This document shows, piece by piece, positions 54,721-64,000 of a stretch of DNA of 64,000 nucleotides. Both the position numbers and the translations under genes were made by a program. The stretch is from assembly GCA_030015575.1 (NCBI GenBank), contig CM057339.1, forward strand, positions 769,622,809-769,686,808, in the 5' to 3' direction. The notes beneath the pieces are model-generated. The model made no database searches. It had not been told where the DNA came from and saw only the letters and a list, made by a program, of their open reading frames with translations. Position 1 is the stretch's first letter, and each line of letters starts with the position of its first letter. The DNA is from Agapanthus africanus. Lineage: Eukaryota > Streptophyta > Magnoliopsida > Asparagales > Amaryllidaceae.

Positions 54721-55122
54721 ATGGACTGTGGGGTCCTTAAACCCATGGACTACGACGTCCTTAACCTTGACCAAGATGTCTTAAAACTAACAATGGACTG
54801 TGGGGTCCTTAAACCCATGGACTACGACGTCCTTAACCTTGACCGAGATGTCTTAAAACTAACAATGGACTGTGGGGTCCTTAAACCCATGGACTACGAC
54901 GTCCTTAACCTTGACCGAGATGTCTTAAAACTAACAATGGACTGTGGGGTCCTTAAACCCACGGACTACGACGTCCTTAACCTTGACCGAGATGTCTTAA
55001 AACTAACATTGGACCGCAATGTCCTTAAACTACCCATGGACCGCAATGTCTTTAAACTACCCATGGACCGCAATGTCTTTAAACTAGCAACGGACCATCA
55101 TGTCCCTAAACTGGAACAATAG
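54721..55122. repeat. 24-bp minisatellite in 72-bp higher-order units, J LTR
   Basis: Four 72-bp units (54721-55008) each consist of three related 24-mers starting ATGGACTGTGGGG, ATGGACTACGACG and GACCGAGATG, all with GTCCTTAA or GTCTTAAA. Three shorter 27-bp versions follow (GGACCGCAATGTC) and a last one reads GGACCATCATGTCCC; a stray copy is at about 55339. Because 24, 27 and 72 divide by three, the plus strand stays open for 133 codons with 8-residue repeats; this is probably not a gene. Confidence 0.93.
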
Positions 55123-55922
55123 AGCCACGCATGCTCTTTTGCCGGATCTAAACGATCCCGTTTAAGTTGATCTTAGCCTCAAATATGGCTAACGTATCCT
55201 TAAACCTTCAAACAGACTGGACTATGAATCCCTCCAATCAACTTTGGTTCAAGGGTACATCTCGGAACTCCTTTGACACCTGTCGTTGTAATCCTTCAAT
55301 GCCATCAGAGAGGTAACGGGTCCCGACGGCCATACATACAATGGACCACTATGTCCCTAAACTGGAACAATGGAGCCCAAATGCTCTCTTGTCGGATCTA
55401 AACGATCCCGTTAAGTTGATCTTAGTCTCAAGATAGACTAACGCATCCTTAACAAACGTTTGAGTTGATCTTAGCCTCAAATATGGCTAACGTATCCTCA
55501 AACCAAAACCCCAAACCCAAATCTAAGATAATACGGATTTGGACTAGTCCACGCCCTACGGGTGACGACAGAACTCGGTCTCCGTAAACAATCCACGGGC
55601 AACAAAACATAAAATAAATACACACGACACGAAGTGACCATCTGGAGAAGGAGAAAGTGGTTACCGCGATGCGGTAGCGTAAGTAACTGCAGGGGCTTGC
55701 GCCTGCAGGGAAGAGCGTTCCCACAATCAAAAACCCATCAAGCGAGGGGGAATCTGACGAAGTCTGCTACATCGGACGCATCCGTCTAAACCTCCGATGC
55801 ACGGTGCCATAAATCAACTTGGCATTTTCGGAGAGGTGGACGGATAGCACCAATTAGCATCTGCCCCGAACCTTAGGTGAGGCGTCCCGCGTCTCGGCCA
55901 CCGTTCGGAGGGGAACAGATTC

Positions 55923-55940
55923 TGGCACGCCCGGTGGGAC
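55923..55940 (+). other. Element J primer-binding site
   Basis: TGGCACGCCCGGTGGGAC starts 5 bases after the LTR end. It differs from the methionine site used by B, D and I. It would pair with a tRNA ending GTCCCACCGGGCGTGCCA; I believe an arginine tRNA is likely, but the identity was not checked. Confidence 0.75.
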
Positions 55941-56070
55941 CTTTTTCCTCTTTCTACTCCACACTTCGTGTGTCGTGATTCGCAAACCAATCGCGGTTCG
56001 CTAATGGTTGCCCTTGGGTTTCGAGATACTAAGACTTGGCGTCTTGCTCATTGCAGAAAGCAAAGGATCG

Positions 56071-56724
56071 ATGGCTTCTACTTCTGCGAAATGCTCCAAC
56101 TGCTCGGACTGCAATTGCGACCAACGCTCTGCCTCGCCAGGAGGTATAGCCTACGGACCCCAAGCTGCTTCGTTATTCACAATACCGGTGGACCAGGTGA
56201 CTCAGGCCACTACCGGATTGTTCTTTGGGACTATGCTCCCACCGACAAGCTTCACGGCGCCGGTCCTGACAAAGGAAGCTCCCAAGAAGTCGGTCTTTGA
56301 TCGTCTTACCCCTGTTGCGGCTCCTCTCAACGGGTCGCCCAACATCAGCGCCTCGGTCTTCTCTAGATTGGGCCAGAAATCCTGTGGACCCATCATGGGG
56401 CCTATAATCCCAGAGAAGGCTGCTTCTAAGAAAGTGACCGGTCCTGCTCCCGAAATCGCCAGGGCGGCTTCCCCGGACAGAAAGTCGGTCCTTACAAGAT
56501 TGACGGCCCCAGCTCCCGCTCCTGCTCCCCAAAAGACATCGGTCTTTGACAGGCTAACACCAGCAGCGACCCCCCACCTACACAAGGGGCAAGACGAAGC
56601 CATTCTCACCGCTGAACCAACGCCGTCCGCTCGACACGCTCGACGTTGCCATTGGCGCCGAGTAAGGAAGGCTGGGGGCAACCCCCCTCGGGCTAACTCC
56701 ATCAGCCCCGATGGCAGAAGTTAA
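56071..56724 (+). CDS. Element J N-terminal ORF (Gag N-terminus or ORF1)
   Basis: ATG at 56071 opens MASTSAKCSNCSDCNCDQ. The protein is Pro/Ala-rich and has four spaced copies of a motif like KKSVFDRLTP: KKSVFDRLTPVA (about 56287), ASVFSRLGQK (about 56350), KSVLTRLTAP (about 56482) and KTSVFDRLTPAA (about 56533). SVFDRL-type motifs occur in the Gag N-terminal part of Tat elements. It ends by overlapping the gag frame by 14 nt in a different phase, so it is either a separate ORF1 as in Ogre or the front of gag cut by a frameshift. The longer reading upstream of 56071 lacks an ATG. Confidence 0.65.
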   Translation: MASTSAKCSNCSDCNCDQRSASPGGIAYGPQAASLFTIPVDQVTQATTGLFFGTMLPPTSFTAPVLTKEAPKKSVFDRLTPVAAPLNGSPNISASVFSRLGQKSCGPIMGPIIPEKAASKKVTGPAPEIARAASPDRKSVLTRLTAPAPAPAPQKTSVFDRLTPAATPHLHKGQDEAILTAEPTPSARHARRCHWRRVRKAGGNPPRANSISPDGRS

Positions 56725-58657
56725 TGCTGCTGTTCCAATAGGGAACAGCTTCGAGATGCTAAATAAGGTGCGAAGAAATTCTCCTACTGCGGTGCTAAAG
56801 AGGTCTCCTCCCCCACTAAAAAAGGTTGTGGAAATAAAGTCAGAACAGCTCCGATCCCCTCAACGGCTGTGTTCCAAAATCTATAAGGTTTGGCGGCAGG
56901 CCCGAGATTCGATGATCGATCCAAACTTCTCCCGCCAGCACAAGAAGCTGAAAATCCAATCGGAAGCCGGTCACCAGGCTAAACCACGAAAGGCTGTCTG
57001 GACGCCCACCTCAATGGCCCCCTCAACCTCCACTGCTCATAAAAGGAGGAAGCCAGAGAAGATCCCCCAGCCTGCAACGACAGCTAAAAGCACTGAGCCC
57101 AGACGCCCTAAGTCTGGGGGCATGATGGTCCACACCGTATACATGACGTCAGGAAAAGAAGACAGCCGTGCGTCTACAGGTCATAGACCGCTCACACGGT
57201 CGGTGACCAAAGCTCAGGAGCAACAGCAAAAGCTCCAGGAAATGATGAATGCTATGGCCGCACTTACCGGGCCAAAAGAAAACCCAGAAACGTCGTCGGA
57301 CGAACGCCAGGAGGAAGAAACCGACGCCGAATTCCTTCGCCGAATATTGGAGAAGAAGGACAAAGAGGCTGCTGAACAAGCAGCCAACATACAGCGTATG
57401 AGCCTCCTCTTCCAAGATATGATAGGAATGATGATCCAACAGGATCCACCCGCTGAGGATCCCCCGATCGTCCTTGAAGACGACAGGGGAGAAACGTCAA
57501 ATCCACCACCGGCCCTCTCAACGGCCAAGGAGGAGACAATCTCTAAGGCTGACTTGGTCGACTATATAGCCCAGCAAATCCGGGTTCATCATGCGACTGA
57601 GGCAGCTGGTCAAGTCATAAAAACAGGGCGGCCATATCCAAGCTGGTACGACCAAATCAAGTACCCGCCGGGTTACACAATTCCCAAGTTCCATGTTTAC
57701 AAGGGGACCGGCAATCCCCACCAACATGTCGCCCAGTTCAGGGCCCTTTGCGGTAACACCGGCGGAGATGATAAATTGTTGCTTCGCCAGTTCGTGGACA
57801 GCTTATCAGAAACAGCGTTCGAATGGTATTCGGAACTCCCGAACGATTCTATCAAGACGTTCGCTGAAATGGAGTTGCTATTCACTCAGCGATTCGCAAG
57901 CGCCAGCGAACGCACTCCAATAACGGCACTGATTAATGCCAGGGTAAAACCAGGCGAAACTTGGGTCCAGTATGCTATACGATGGCGGAATTTGTGGTCG
58001 AAATGCGAGCAACGCATTGAGGAAGCGCCTGCGGTGGGCATATTCGTGGGAACCCTAGACCCTCACGCAACTATCTCCCAGTTTATGATGTTCTTTAAGC
58101 CAACCACATTCCAGGCTTTAATCGACAAGTTGGCTCAGATGGACCAAATGGGTCATAGACCGTCTCCCCCGAAGCCAGAACCTCGGAATGACAAGGGTAA
58201 AGGAAAGGCCACCTTCGTCGCGAATGCCCAGCAGCAACCCAATGCCCCGAAGCTGGCAGATCAATTGGAAGAAAGACGCCGGTATTATAATGAGAAGATG
58301 AAGCGTCCCTACTCGTTCCCACAGGACAAGACGAAACGGTTATTCGAGCTGGCAGTACGCAACAGACTTATAAACCTACCAAATCCAAGGCGACCGCCAC
58401 AACCCGCTGAGGTGAATAACCCTAACTATTGTCCTTACCATCAAACGGTAAGCCATCCGATTGGGGATTGCTTCGTCTTCAAAGGATGGATTGAAGATCA
58501 ATACCTCCAAGGAAAGTTTGCGCTGTCCGAAAAGTGGAAGGTGAACCCGCCACAGCCGCATACTCCTAAGAAGACGGACGCACCAGGGGCGACTTGTTCC
58601 TTTATTGAAGAAGCTCCATGGGAAATCGTGCTATCAACTAAAACAAAAGGATGTTGA
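56711..58657 (+). CDS. Element J Gag
   Basis: A 648-codon open frame. The first 250 residues are basic and low-complexity with an acidic Glu/Lys-rich coiled-coil-like stretch (about residues 170-245). The Gag core follows: FHVYKGTGNPHQHVAQFRAL (about 57687-57746), then FVDSLSETAFEWYSELP (about 57792) and FTQRFASASE. The C-terminus has YSFPQDKTKRLFELAVRN and the zinc motif YCPYHQTVSHPIGDCF (CX2HX4HX4C, about 58430-58477), followed by WIEDQYLQGKFALS. It stops at TGA 58655; the next frame starts at an overlapping ATGTTGA. Confidence 0.88.
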   Translation: MAEVNAAVPIGNSFEMLNKVRRNSPTAVLKRSPPPLKKVVEIKSEQLRSPQRLCSKIYKVWRQARDSMIDPNFSRQHKKLKIQSEAGHQAKPRKAVWTPTSMAPSTSTAHKRRKPEKIPQPATTAKSTEPRRPKSGGMMVHTVYMTSGKEDSRASTGHRPLTRSVTKAQEQQQKLQEMMNAMAALTGPKENPETSSDERQEEETDAEFLRRILEKKDKEAAEQAANIQRMSLLFQDMIGMMIQQDPPAEDPPIVLEDDRGETSNPPPALSTAKEETISKADLVDYIAQQIRVHHATEAAGQVIKTGRPYPSWYDQIKYPPGYTIPKFHVYKGTGNPHQHVAQFRALCGNTGGDDKLLLRQFVDSLSETAFEWYSELPNDSIKTFAEMELLFTQRFASASERTPITALINARVKPGETWVQYAIRWRNLWSKCEQRIEEAPAVGIFVGTLDPHATISQFMMFFKPTTFQALIDKLAQMDQMGHRPSPPKPEPRNDKGKGKATFVANAQQQPNAPKLADQLEERRRYYNEKMKRPYSFPQDKTKRLFELAVRNRLINLPNPRRPPQPAEVNNPNYCPYHQTVSHPIGDCFVFKGWIEDQYLQGKFALSEKWKVNPPQPHTPKKTDAPGATCSFIEEAPWEIVLSTKTKGC

Positions 58658-59289
58658 GTGACCTTCATGCGTGCCCAGCGGTTGAATGGAAGAACCTGCT
58701 TGAACCTCAAATCATCGAAGGGATGTTGAAGCCGCGTCCAACTACAAAGATTCGTGGTGATGGCCCAAGTACTCACACCCAACCGTCAAAATCTTCGAAG
58801 AAAAAGAAGAGGAAATCCAAAAAGCCCGTGAAGCCCGGAAACAAGCGCACGGATTTGCAGAAACAGATTGACGCGCTGGAGGAGTACAATCAAAAGGCAC
58901 GGACTCCCGTCACACTGCAAGAGTTCCTCAACCACGTCTTTCAGAAGGAAGATGAGGAAGAGAGCTCATCGGATGAATCCGAGGGATATGTGGCGAGTTG
59001 TCATGTGATTTCCCACTCGGAAGATGAGAAAACTCCTGGCACCGAGAAACTGGGGGCACACCCTGAGCCAGGACTTGTGTGGCCAACAGATGAAATGATC
59101 GACGCCTTTCTGGACGAGATTCGTCTAAATAGTAAAGCAGATCAGGAGCGTGAGATGGCCGCATCGGAAGGAGCCGAACGCAGGCGACTAAACGAAAGAG
59201 TTGAAGTACTCCCGCCAGATCGAAAGGCATCCGAGGAGACAAGAAGATATTCAAGACGAGGAAAAGGTTTGCCAAAGCCATGTCAATAG
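58651..59289 (+). CDS. Element J, Lys/Glu-rich spacer ORF after Gag
   Basis: Open for 212 codons in a new frame, overlapping the Gag stop. A basic run KSSKKKKRKSKKPVKPGNKR (about 58783-58842) could be a nuclear signal or RNA-binding patch. It is followed by TLQEFLNHVFQKEDEEESSS (about 58912-58971) and an acidic tail. No catalytic motif. In an intact relative this would probably be part of the Gag-Pol polyprotein; the frame change is most simply a lesion. Confidence 0.6.
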   Translation: MLSDLHACPAVEWKNLLEPQIIEGMLKPRPTTKIRGDGPSTHTQPSKSSKKKKRKSKKPVKPGNKRTDLQKQIDALEEYNQKARTPVTLQEFLNHVFQKEDEEESSSDESEGYVASCHVISHSEDEKTPGTEKLGAHPEPGLVWPTDEMIDAFLDEIRLNSKADQEREMAASEGAERRRLNERVEVLPPDRKASEETRRYSRRGKGLPKPCQ

Positions 59290-62200
59290 GAATGAAGCTA
59301 CCACCCTCGCAAGAAAACACGCTCAATGGGGCGGAGAGGCACCCTGATTATTGCGCATATCATCAGAAAATTTCACACCCCACGGAGGAGTGCGACGCCT
59401 TTAGGATATGGTGGCAAGGATATGTTGCTCATCGGCAACATTTTAAGCGCATGAAACGCAAGACTCGTCGGGAACGAAGGAGTACTGCCAACGGGCACAA
59501 CAGAACTGTTGGCAGCTGTTACATGGTTAACGCCGGAGGGCCACAAGTTCTCACCTTTGGGAGTGACTCCGATGAAGAAATGGCTCTGGGCCCTCTCTTT
59601 AAAGAATCCGTTTTAGGGAAAGAGGAGAAATCGGAGGCCTGCGAGAACATTCAGCTGCGCAATCGCACACTCCCAGAAAAGAATCTCGGGCCCGCGAGTA
59701 GAAAAGATAAGGGAAAGGAAAAGGTCACTGAAGATATCACTTTAGATGACCAAGTCATGAAAGAGCTGGCTGCCAAAGACCCTCCTAGGAAGGGTAAGGT
59801 GGACTATAACATCCTAGCGCACCTAAGGAAGCTACATTCTTAGCTTAGCATTCTCGATACCCTCCTATTATCAAAAGAAGAGCGAGACTCACTAATTAAG
59901 GCGTTACAAGAACCTGAGCAATTCCAAGCCTTCCTTGCTGCGGAAAGGATGAAGGATGAACTGTAGGAAGTGCACACGGCCGACATCACTTTCGGTGACG
60001 AAGACCTCCTTCTCGGGACGTGCGACTACAACCGTCCCCTATATGTCTCTGGATACTGCCATGATATCAAGATAGGCAAGATCCTGGTGGATAATGGATC
60101 CTCCGTCAATCTCCTTAATGTTCGGGTGTTGAAGGAAATCTGCATGAGTGTGCAACACCTCGCTCGTGACAAAATTACCATCTCCGGTTTCGATTCACAA
60201 TCGTCACGGACTCTCGGATCCGTGATACTAACATTACGCTTTGGACTCCTCGTCACAGACATCAAATTCCATGTCATTGACGCCAAGACCTGCTACAACG
60301 CCTTGCTCGGTCGTCCTTGGCTACACGAGTACAACATCATCCCTTCTACACAACATCAGTGTATGAAGTACTTTAAGGATGGTTTCGAGTATACCGTAAC
60401 AGGTGAGTTGAACCCATTTTCCGTGAACGAAGTCCGCAAATACGAAGATGCGAAGTACCTTTTGCCAGATTTCGAGGATACAGAAAGGTGTCGCAACCCG
60501 GAGAACAAAACTGCCGCCACCATCCCTGTTTTCGGGAGCGATACCGAAGAAGAAGAAGAGATAGTTTATGCCGGGCCATCTCAACGCAACAACCCTGGGC
60601 CGTCCGCCCCCATGTTGGTCTTCGGAAGTGACTCGGAAGATGAGGTTAATGCCGTGTTCTCCAATCGGCCGTCAATACAAGCACCCCCTAGCGATGATCA
60701 GAGTTTGCAAATCACCATGGTGCCGCGAGAACACTACAAGGATCTCGACACACTTCAAGCTTACAATGTCCAGGACCTGCAAACGTTTTATGTCCCTCCC
60801 AGGCAAAGGGGTGAGAAGGTGATCCTATTCTACCGATCCTCAGAGTCGAAAATAGAGAAAGAGATCTGGCACGGCACGGATGTTACACTCGACAGGCTCC
60901 AACCTATCTGTTTGCCTAGATACTACACAAATGGACTAAAGAGGCTATTGAAGCGCCAAGGAGTACCCTTAAAACAGACTGTTCGACAAGCTCGGTTCTA
61001 CAACAGGATTTGGGATGTCCCTGGGACTCAACGCAAATTGCCCAACGGGAAAATGGAAACACTTGGGCTTGGATACGCGAGAACCGGAAAACGGGAACGA
61101 GCCCACAGTAGCTACGCCATATATACTTTTGATGAAGAAGAGGACGCCCCGTCAGGAAATGCCAACCCCTCATCAAAACTAGATCCCGCGATTGAAATGC
61201 CGAGTCCGTCGTTTGAAGAACGAATGGACAAGCCTATCAGGAAAGTGGGTCGAAAAGCTCGGGAAGACCACAACCGCGAGATGGCCATCTACGAGAAGGC
61301 CAGGACGCAACGTCTATTTCAACAGGCTGCAAAAGACAAAGATGCTCATCCTTGTCAACCCGTTGTACGAAAGGCCCGACGCAGAGACGGAAATAAATCA
61401 AGAAGCGGAAAGAGGAGCCGACAACAAAGACGCAGGATTAGAGAGTTACGTGATCGGGTATTGCGCGGCTCGGATTTGTCCATCATAAAGAAGATGAGTC
61501 GAGCGTACTCCTTCCCCCGAGACAAGACGGAGAAGTTACTCAAGCTCTCTATAAAACATCAAATGATCGCGCTTCCAGAGTCTAAGCACCCTGAGCAAGC
61601 TAACAGGGCTTCTCATCTGAGCTATTGCTCTTATCACCAAGCCGTAGGACATCCTATCGAAGACTGCTTCACCTTCAAGAACTGGGTCGAAGACCAGTAC
61701 CAACAGGGCAGATTCGCTTTATCCGACGGCTGGAGGGTAACGCCGCCACAAAAGTACGAACCCAAAGCCGCAAAAGCAGAACCAGATCCACCTCAGTCTT
61801 GGAAGCGGATTCGCACCTGTTATACGATTACGATATTAAAAGAAGAGCCCGAGAACTTGGATGACCTTCCCTGGTGCTTTGAGAACAGCGATGATGAGGT
61901 GGTCTCAGAATTTCCGCCAACTCCAAAAGAACTGGAAGACGGCATACATACTACTGCAGATAACCTCAAGAAGATTGAGTTGGGATCGGCAGATGACCCG
62001 CGACCGACATTTGTCAGCGAGCTGCTATCTGAAGAAAGGGTGACTACATTAAAGAACGTGCTTCTACGGCATAAAGACTGCTTCGCGTGGAACTACTCTG
62101 AGATGCCAGGATTAGATCCGGAGATTGCTGTGCATAAATTAGCAATATCCCCAGATATCAAGCCAGTCAAGCAGGCGCCAAAAAGGGTGCGACTCGAGCT

Positions 62201-62570
62201 TGAAATGAGCATCAACGCCGAAGTCAAGAAGCTGATCGATTCTGGATTTATCCAAGAAGTCCAGTATCCTGACTGGATCGCCAATATCGTCCCGGTAATG
62301 AAGAAGAATGGGACGGTACGCATATGCGTGGATTTCAGGGATCTCAATAAAGTCTGTCCAAAGGACGATTTCCCAGTACCAGTAACCGAGCTAATGATAG
62401 ATAACACGTCCACTCACGAGGTTTTCTCCTTTATGGATGGTTCGTCAGGATACAATCAGATAAAGATGCATCCCGAAGACCAGAAGCATACCGCTTTCCG
62501 GACCCCTTTGGGTATAATCTGCTACAGTTTTATGCCCTTTGGTCTAAAGAACGTCGGCGCTACCTATTAA
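59280..62570 (+). pseudogene. Element J zinc modules 2 and 3, protease and RT N-half
   Basis: One frame, interrupted by TAG at 59841 and 59964 and ended by TAA at 62568. Zinc module 2 is YCAYHQKISHPTEECDAF (about 59349-59402). The protease is ILVDNGSSVNLLN (about 60078-60116; DNG in place of DTG). Then come acidic FGSDTEEEEE and FGSDSEDE motifs and a long basic stretch. Zinc module 3, YCSYHQAVGHPIEDCF (about 61623-61670), is preceded by YSFPRDKTEKLL. RT begins near 62075 (DCFAWNYSEMPGLDPEIAVH) with VRICVDFRDLNKVCPKDDFP (about 62316-62375) and FMPFGLKN. TAA replaces the Gln codon usual after GATY. Confidence 0.9.
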
Positions 62571-63811
62571 AGGGCCAGGACAAAAATCTTCGACGACCTC
62601 ATACATGACATCGTTGAGTGCTATATCGATGACCTTGTAGTAAAGAGCATGTCATACGAAGAGCATTTAAAACATCTGGAGACTGTATTTCAACGCCTTC
62701 GGCAATATAATTTGAAGATGAATCCCCTCAAATGCGCGTTTGGAGTTTCCTCGGGTAAATTCCTGGGATTCATCATCCGACATCGAGGTATCGAAATAGA
62801 TCCATCTAAGATCAAGGTGATCATGGAAATGCCTCCGCCAAGAACCCTCAAACAGTTACGGTCTTTCCAAGGGAAGCTCGCATACATCCGGCGATTTATC
62901 GCCAATCTTTCAGGCAAATGCCGTCCTTACAGCCACCTGATGAAGAAGGGAACTCCATTCGTTTGGGATCACAAATGCCAAGGTGCACTAGACGAGATCA
63001 AGCAGTACCTGCAGAACCCTCCGGTGTTGGCTGCGCCGGTCAAGGGAAAACCTCTCATTCTTTATACAACCGCCCTCGAAGGTTCCTTAGGCGCATTATG
63101 GGCACAAGAGAACGATCAAGGGAAAGAGAGAGCACTCTACTACTTAAGTCGAGTTCTGCTGGGGGCAGAAAACAACTACTCTCCCATTGAAAAACACTGC
63201 TTGGCGTTAATCTTCGCGATAACAAAACTCAGGAACTATGCGTTGGCGCACGAAGTCCGTCTCATCTCGAAGGTGGACCCTCTTAAATATTTGATGTCAA
63301 AGGCTATACTGACGGGTCGACTCGCTAAATGGGCTCTACTCCTGATGGAGTTCTCAATAACGTATCGACCTCTTAAGGCAGTGAAAGGCCAGGCCATTGC
63401 CGACTTCCTCGCTGAGCATCCAGTACCTGCCGGTTCTCCTCTGAACTGCGATTTGCCGGACGAACATGCATTCGACGCGATCGGCGGCGGTGATACCCGA
63501 TGGGAACTCTATTTTGACGGGGCATCTTCCATGAAGAAGCGCAAACAATGTACCCCCATAATCAAATCGGGAGTAGGCCTCATCTTCGTAACCCCACAAG
63601 GAGGGATAATGCGCTTTGCTTTCTCCTTAACGGAATCGAGGACGAACAATGAAGCCGAGTACGAAGCTTTGATAGCGGGCCTCGAGATCGCCATTAACAT
63701 GGGAATTGAAGACCTCTCTATATACGGGGATTCTCAATTGGTTGTTAGTCAAGTAAATGGTGACTACCAAACGTGCAAACCGGAGTTGGTGAAATACGGC
63801 GAAAAGGTGCA
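62571..63811 (+). pseudogene. Element J RT C-half, RNase H and archaeal-type RNase H
   Basis: The same frame continues after the TAA. Catalytic CYIDDLVVKS is at 62619-62648. The connection and RNase H region follow (FLGFIIRHRGIEIDPSKIK, then YYLSRVLLGAENNYSPIEKH); the usual first Asp of this RNase H is not seen (LYTTALEGSLGAL), as is common where a second RNase H has taken over. The second RNase H is clear: LYFDGASS (Asp at 63516), NNEAEYEALIAGL (Glu at 63657) and IYGDSQLVVSQVNG (Asp at 63729). A frameshift near 63805 breaks the end. Confidence 0.9.
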
Positions 63812-64000
63812 CAAATTCCCTCCTACACTTTGGAAAGTATACCTCGTGCGGAAAATAGCAAAGCAGACGCGTTAGCTAAGCTCGCTAAAGAACTGTCTGA
63901 CGAGAACCTCGATGACGTCAGAATCGTGGTACAAAGCCGTCGAGTGCTCGCCCCAGCAGAAATATCTCCGGAATTATACGAAGAAAAGGAAGCGACTGAG
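63812..64000 (+). CDS. Element J second RNase H end and spacer, partial
   Basis: In a frame shifted from the preceding one: IPRAENSKADALAKLA (about 63842-63889), the usual end of the second RNase H with its last acidic residue, followed by KELSDENLDDVRIV. It stays open to the window edge. Integrase is expected next. Confidence 0.85.

Larger units (their letters stand above)
52353..55917 (+). repeat. Element J 5' LTR
   Basis: It starts TGTTTCCTGATTT, ends GAGGGGAACA and is 3565 bp long. The ends are assigned from the disrupted copia RT on the left and the primer site on the right; no second LTR is in the window to confirm. Order: a start hairpin (arms TTTCCTGATTT and AAATCAGGAAA), G-box hairpin units, TATA box, two palindrome arrays, a tRNA-like segment, a 24-bp minisatellite and a final non-repetitive 800 bp. 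Nothing in it resembles a protein gene. Confidence 0.82.
52353..64000 (+). mobile_element. Element J: Ty3/gypsy, Tat/Ogre-like, runs off the window
   Basis: It has a 3.6-kb LTR, a non-methionine primer site, an upstream ORF, long gag, protease, a long spacer region, RT, RNase H and a second, archaeal-type RNase H. The dual RNase H and the CX2HX4HX4C Gag motif are marks of the Tat clade of plant Ty3/gypsy. It is inserted in the RT of copia I. Integrase and the 3' LTR lie to the right. Frameshifts and stops break the coding part, although long frames remain. Confidence 0.9.

Noticed and set aside
54721..55122. A 133-codon gene with 8-residue repeats
   Set aside because: It is a minisatellite inside an LTR; openness follows from unit lengths divisible by three. 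Kept only as a low-priority finding.
55449..55730. Minus-strand 93-codon frame in J LTR
   Set aside because: No motif and wholly within the LTR; most likely chance.
1..64000. Host gene or endogenous pararetrovirus
   Set aside because: No exon-like conserved protein outside retrotransposon domains, and no movement-protein or coat-protein pattern was seen; all RT sequences fall to copia or gypsy with LTRs.

Overview
The window looks like a block of repeats from a large, AT-rich flowering-plant genome, probably a eudicot. I find no host gene. Almost everything can be assigned to LTR retrotransposons stacked inside one another. The evidence is paired LTRs, TG...CA ends, exact 5-bp target-site duplications (TSDs), primer-binding sites, polypurine tracts and recognisable Gag, protease, RT, RNase H and integrase fragments. 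Elements are named A to K here.

Layout. 1-1036: end of a Ty1/copia LTR. 1037-37553: element C, a minus-strand Ty3/gypsy element of which only the 5' LTR and a scrap of leader lie in the window. Its LTR is cut into three pieces (1130-1328, 12160-13963, 36740-37553). The cuts are B (1329-12154, TSD CAATG), a decayed chromovirus-like gypsy with 3.4-kb LTRs, and D (13964-36734, TSD CTTCC), a copia element. D is itself split by A (21208-32376, TSD TGTAT), a chromodomain gypsy with 3.1-kb LTRs, and carries K (17403-19196), a likely solo LTR in its leader. 37554-43634: an old LTR remnant (G) holding solo LTR F (37948-43472, TSD GGAAA), which holds solo LTR E (38117-40925, TSD ACCAA). 43635-52352: copia LTR H, interrupted by a related copia I. 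52353-64000: element J, a Tat/Ogre-like gypsy with a 3.6-kb LTR, long Gag region, protease, RT and two RNase H domains; it is inserted in the RT of I and runs off the right edge.

Insertion order read from the nesting: G first; C, F and H into G; B, D and the left copia LTR into C; A and K into D; E into F; I into H; J into I. Most reading frames are broken, but D pol (810 codons), A pol (about 600 codons) and J gag/pol still have long open stretches.

Most notable signals. (1) Short GT...AG intron-like inserts in A gag, at its gag/protease junction and in its integrase, whose removal restores both frame and family-typical protein sequence. (2) Hairpin families in which the loop is constant but the arms differ and stay complementary: the copia leaders of D and I, the copia LTRs H and I, and the J and K LTRs. 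(3) A tRNA-like A-box/B-box pair about 120 bp inside the LTRs of A, C and E. (4) A Gag zinc-binding module that recurs between protease and RT in J.
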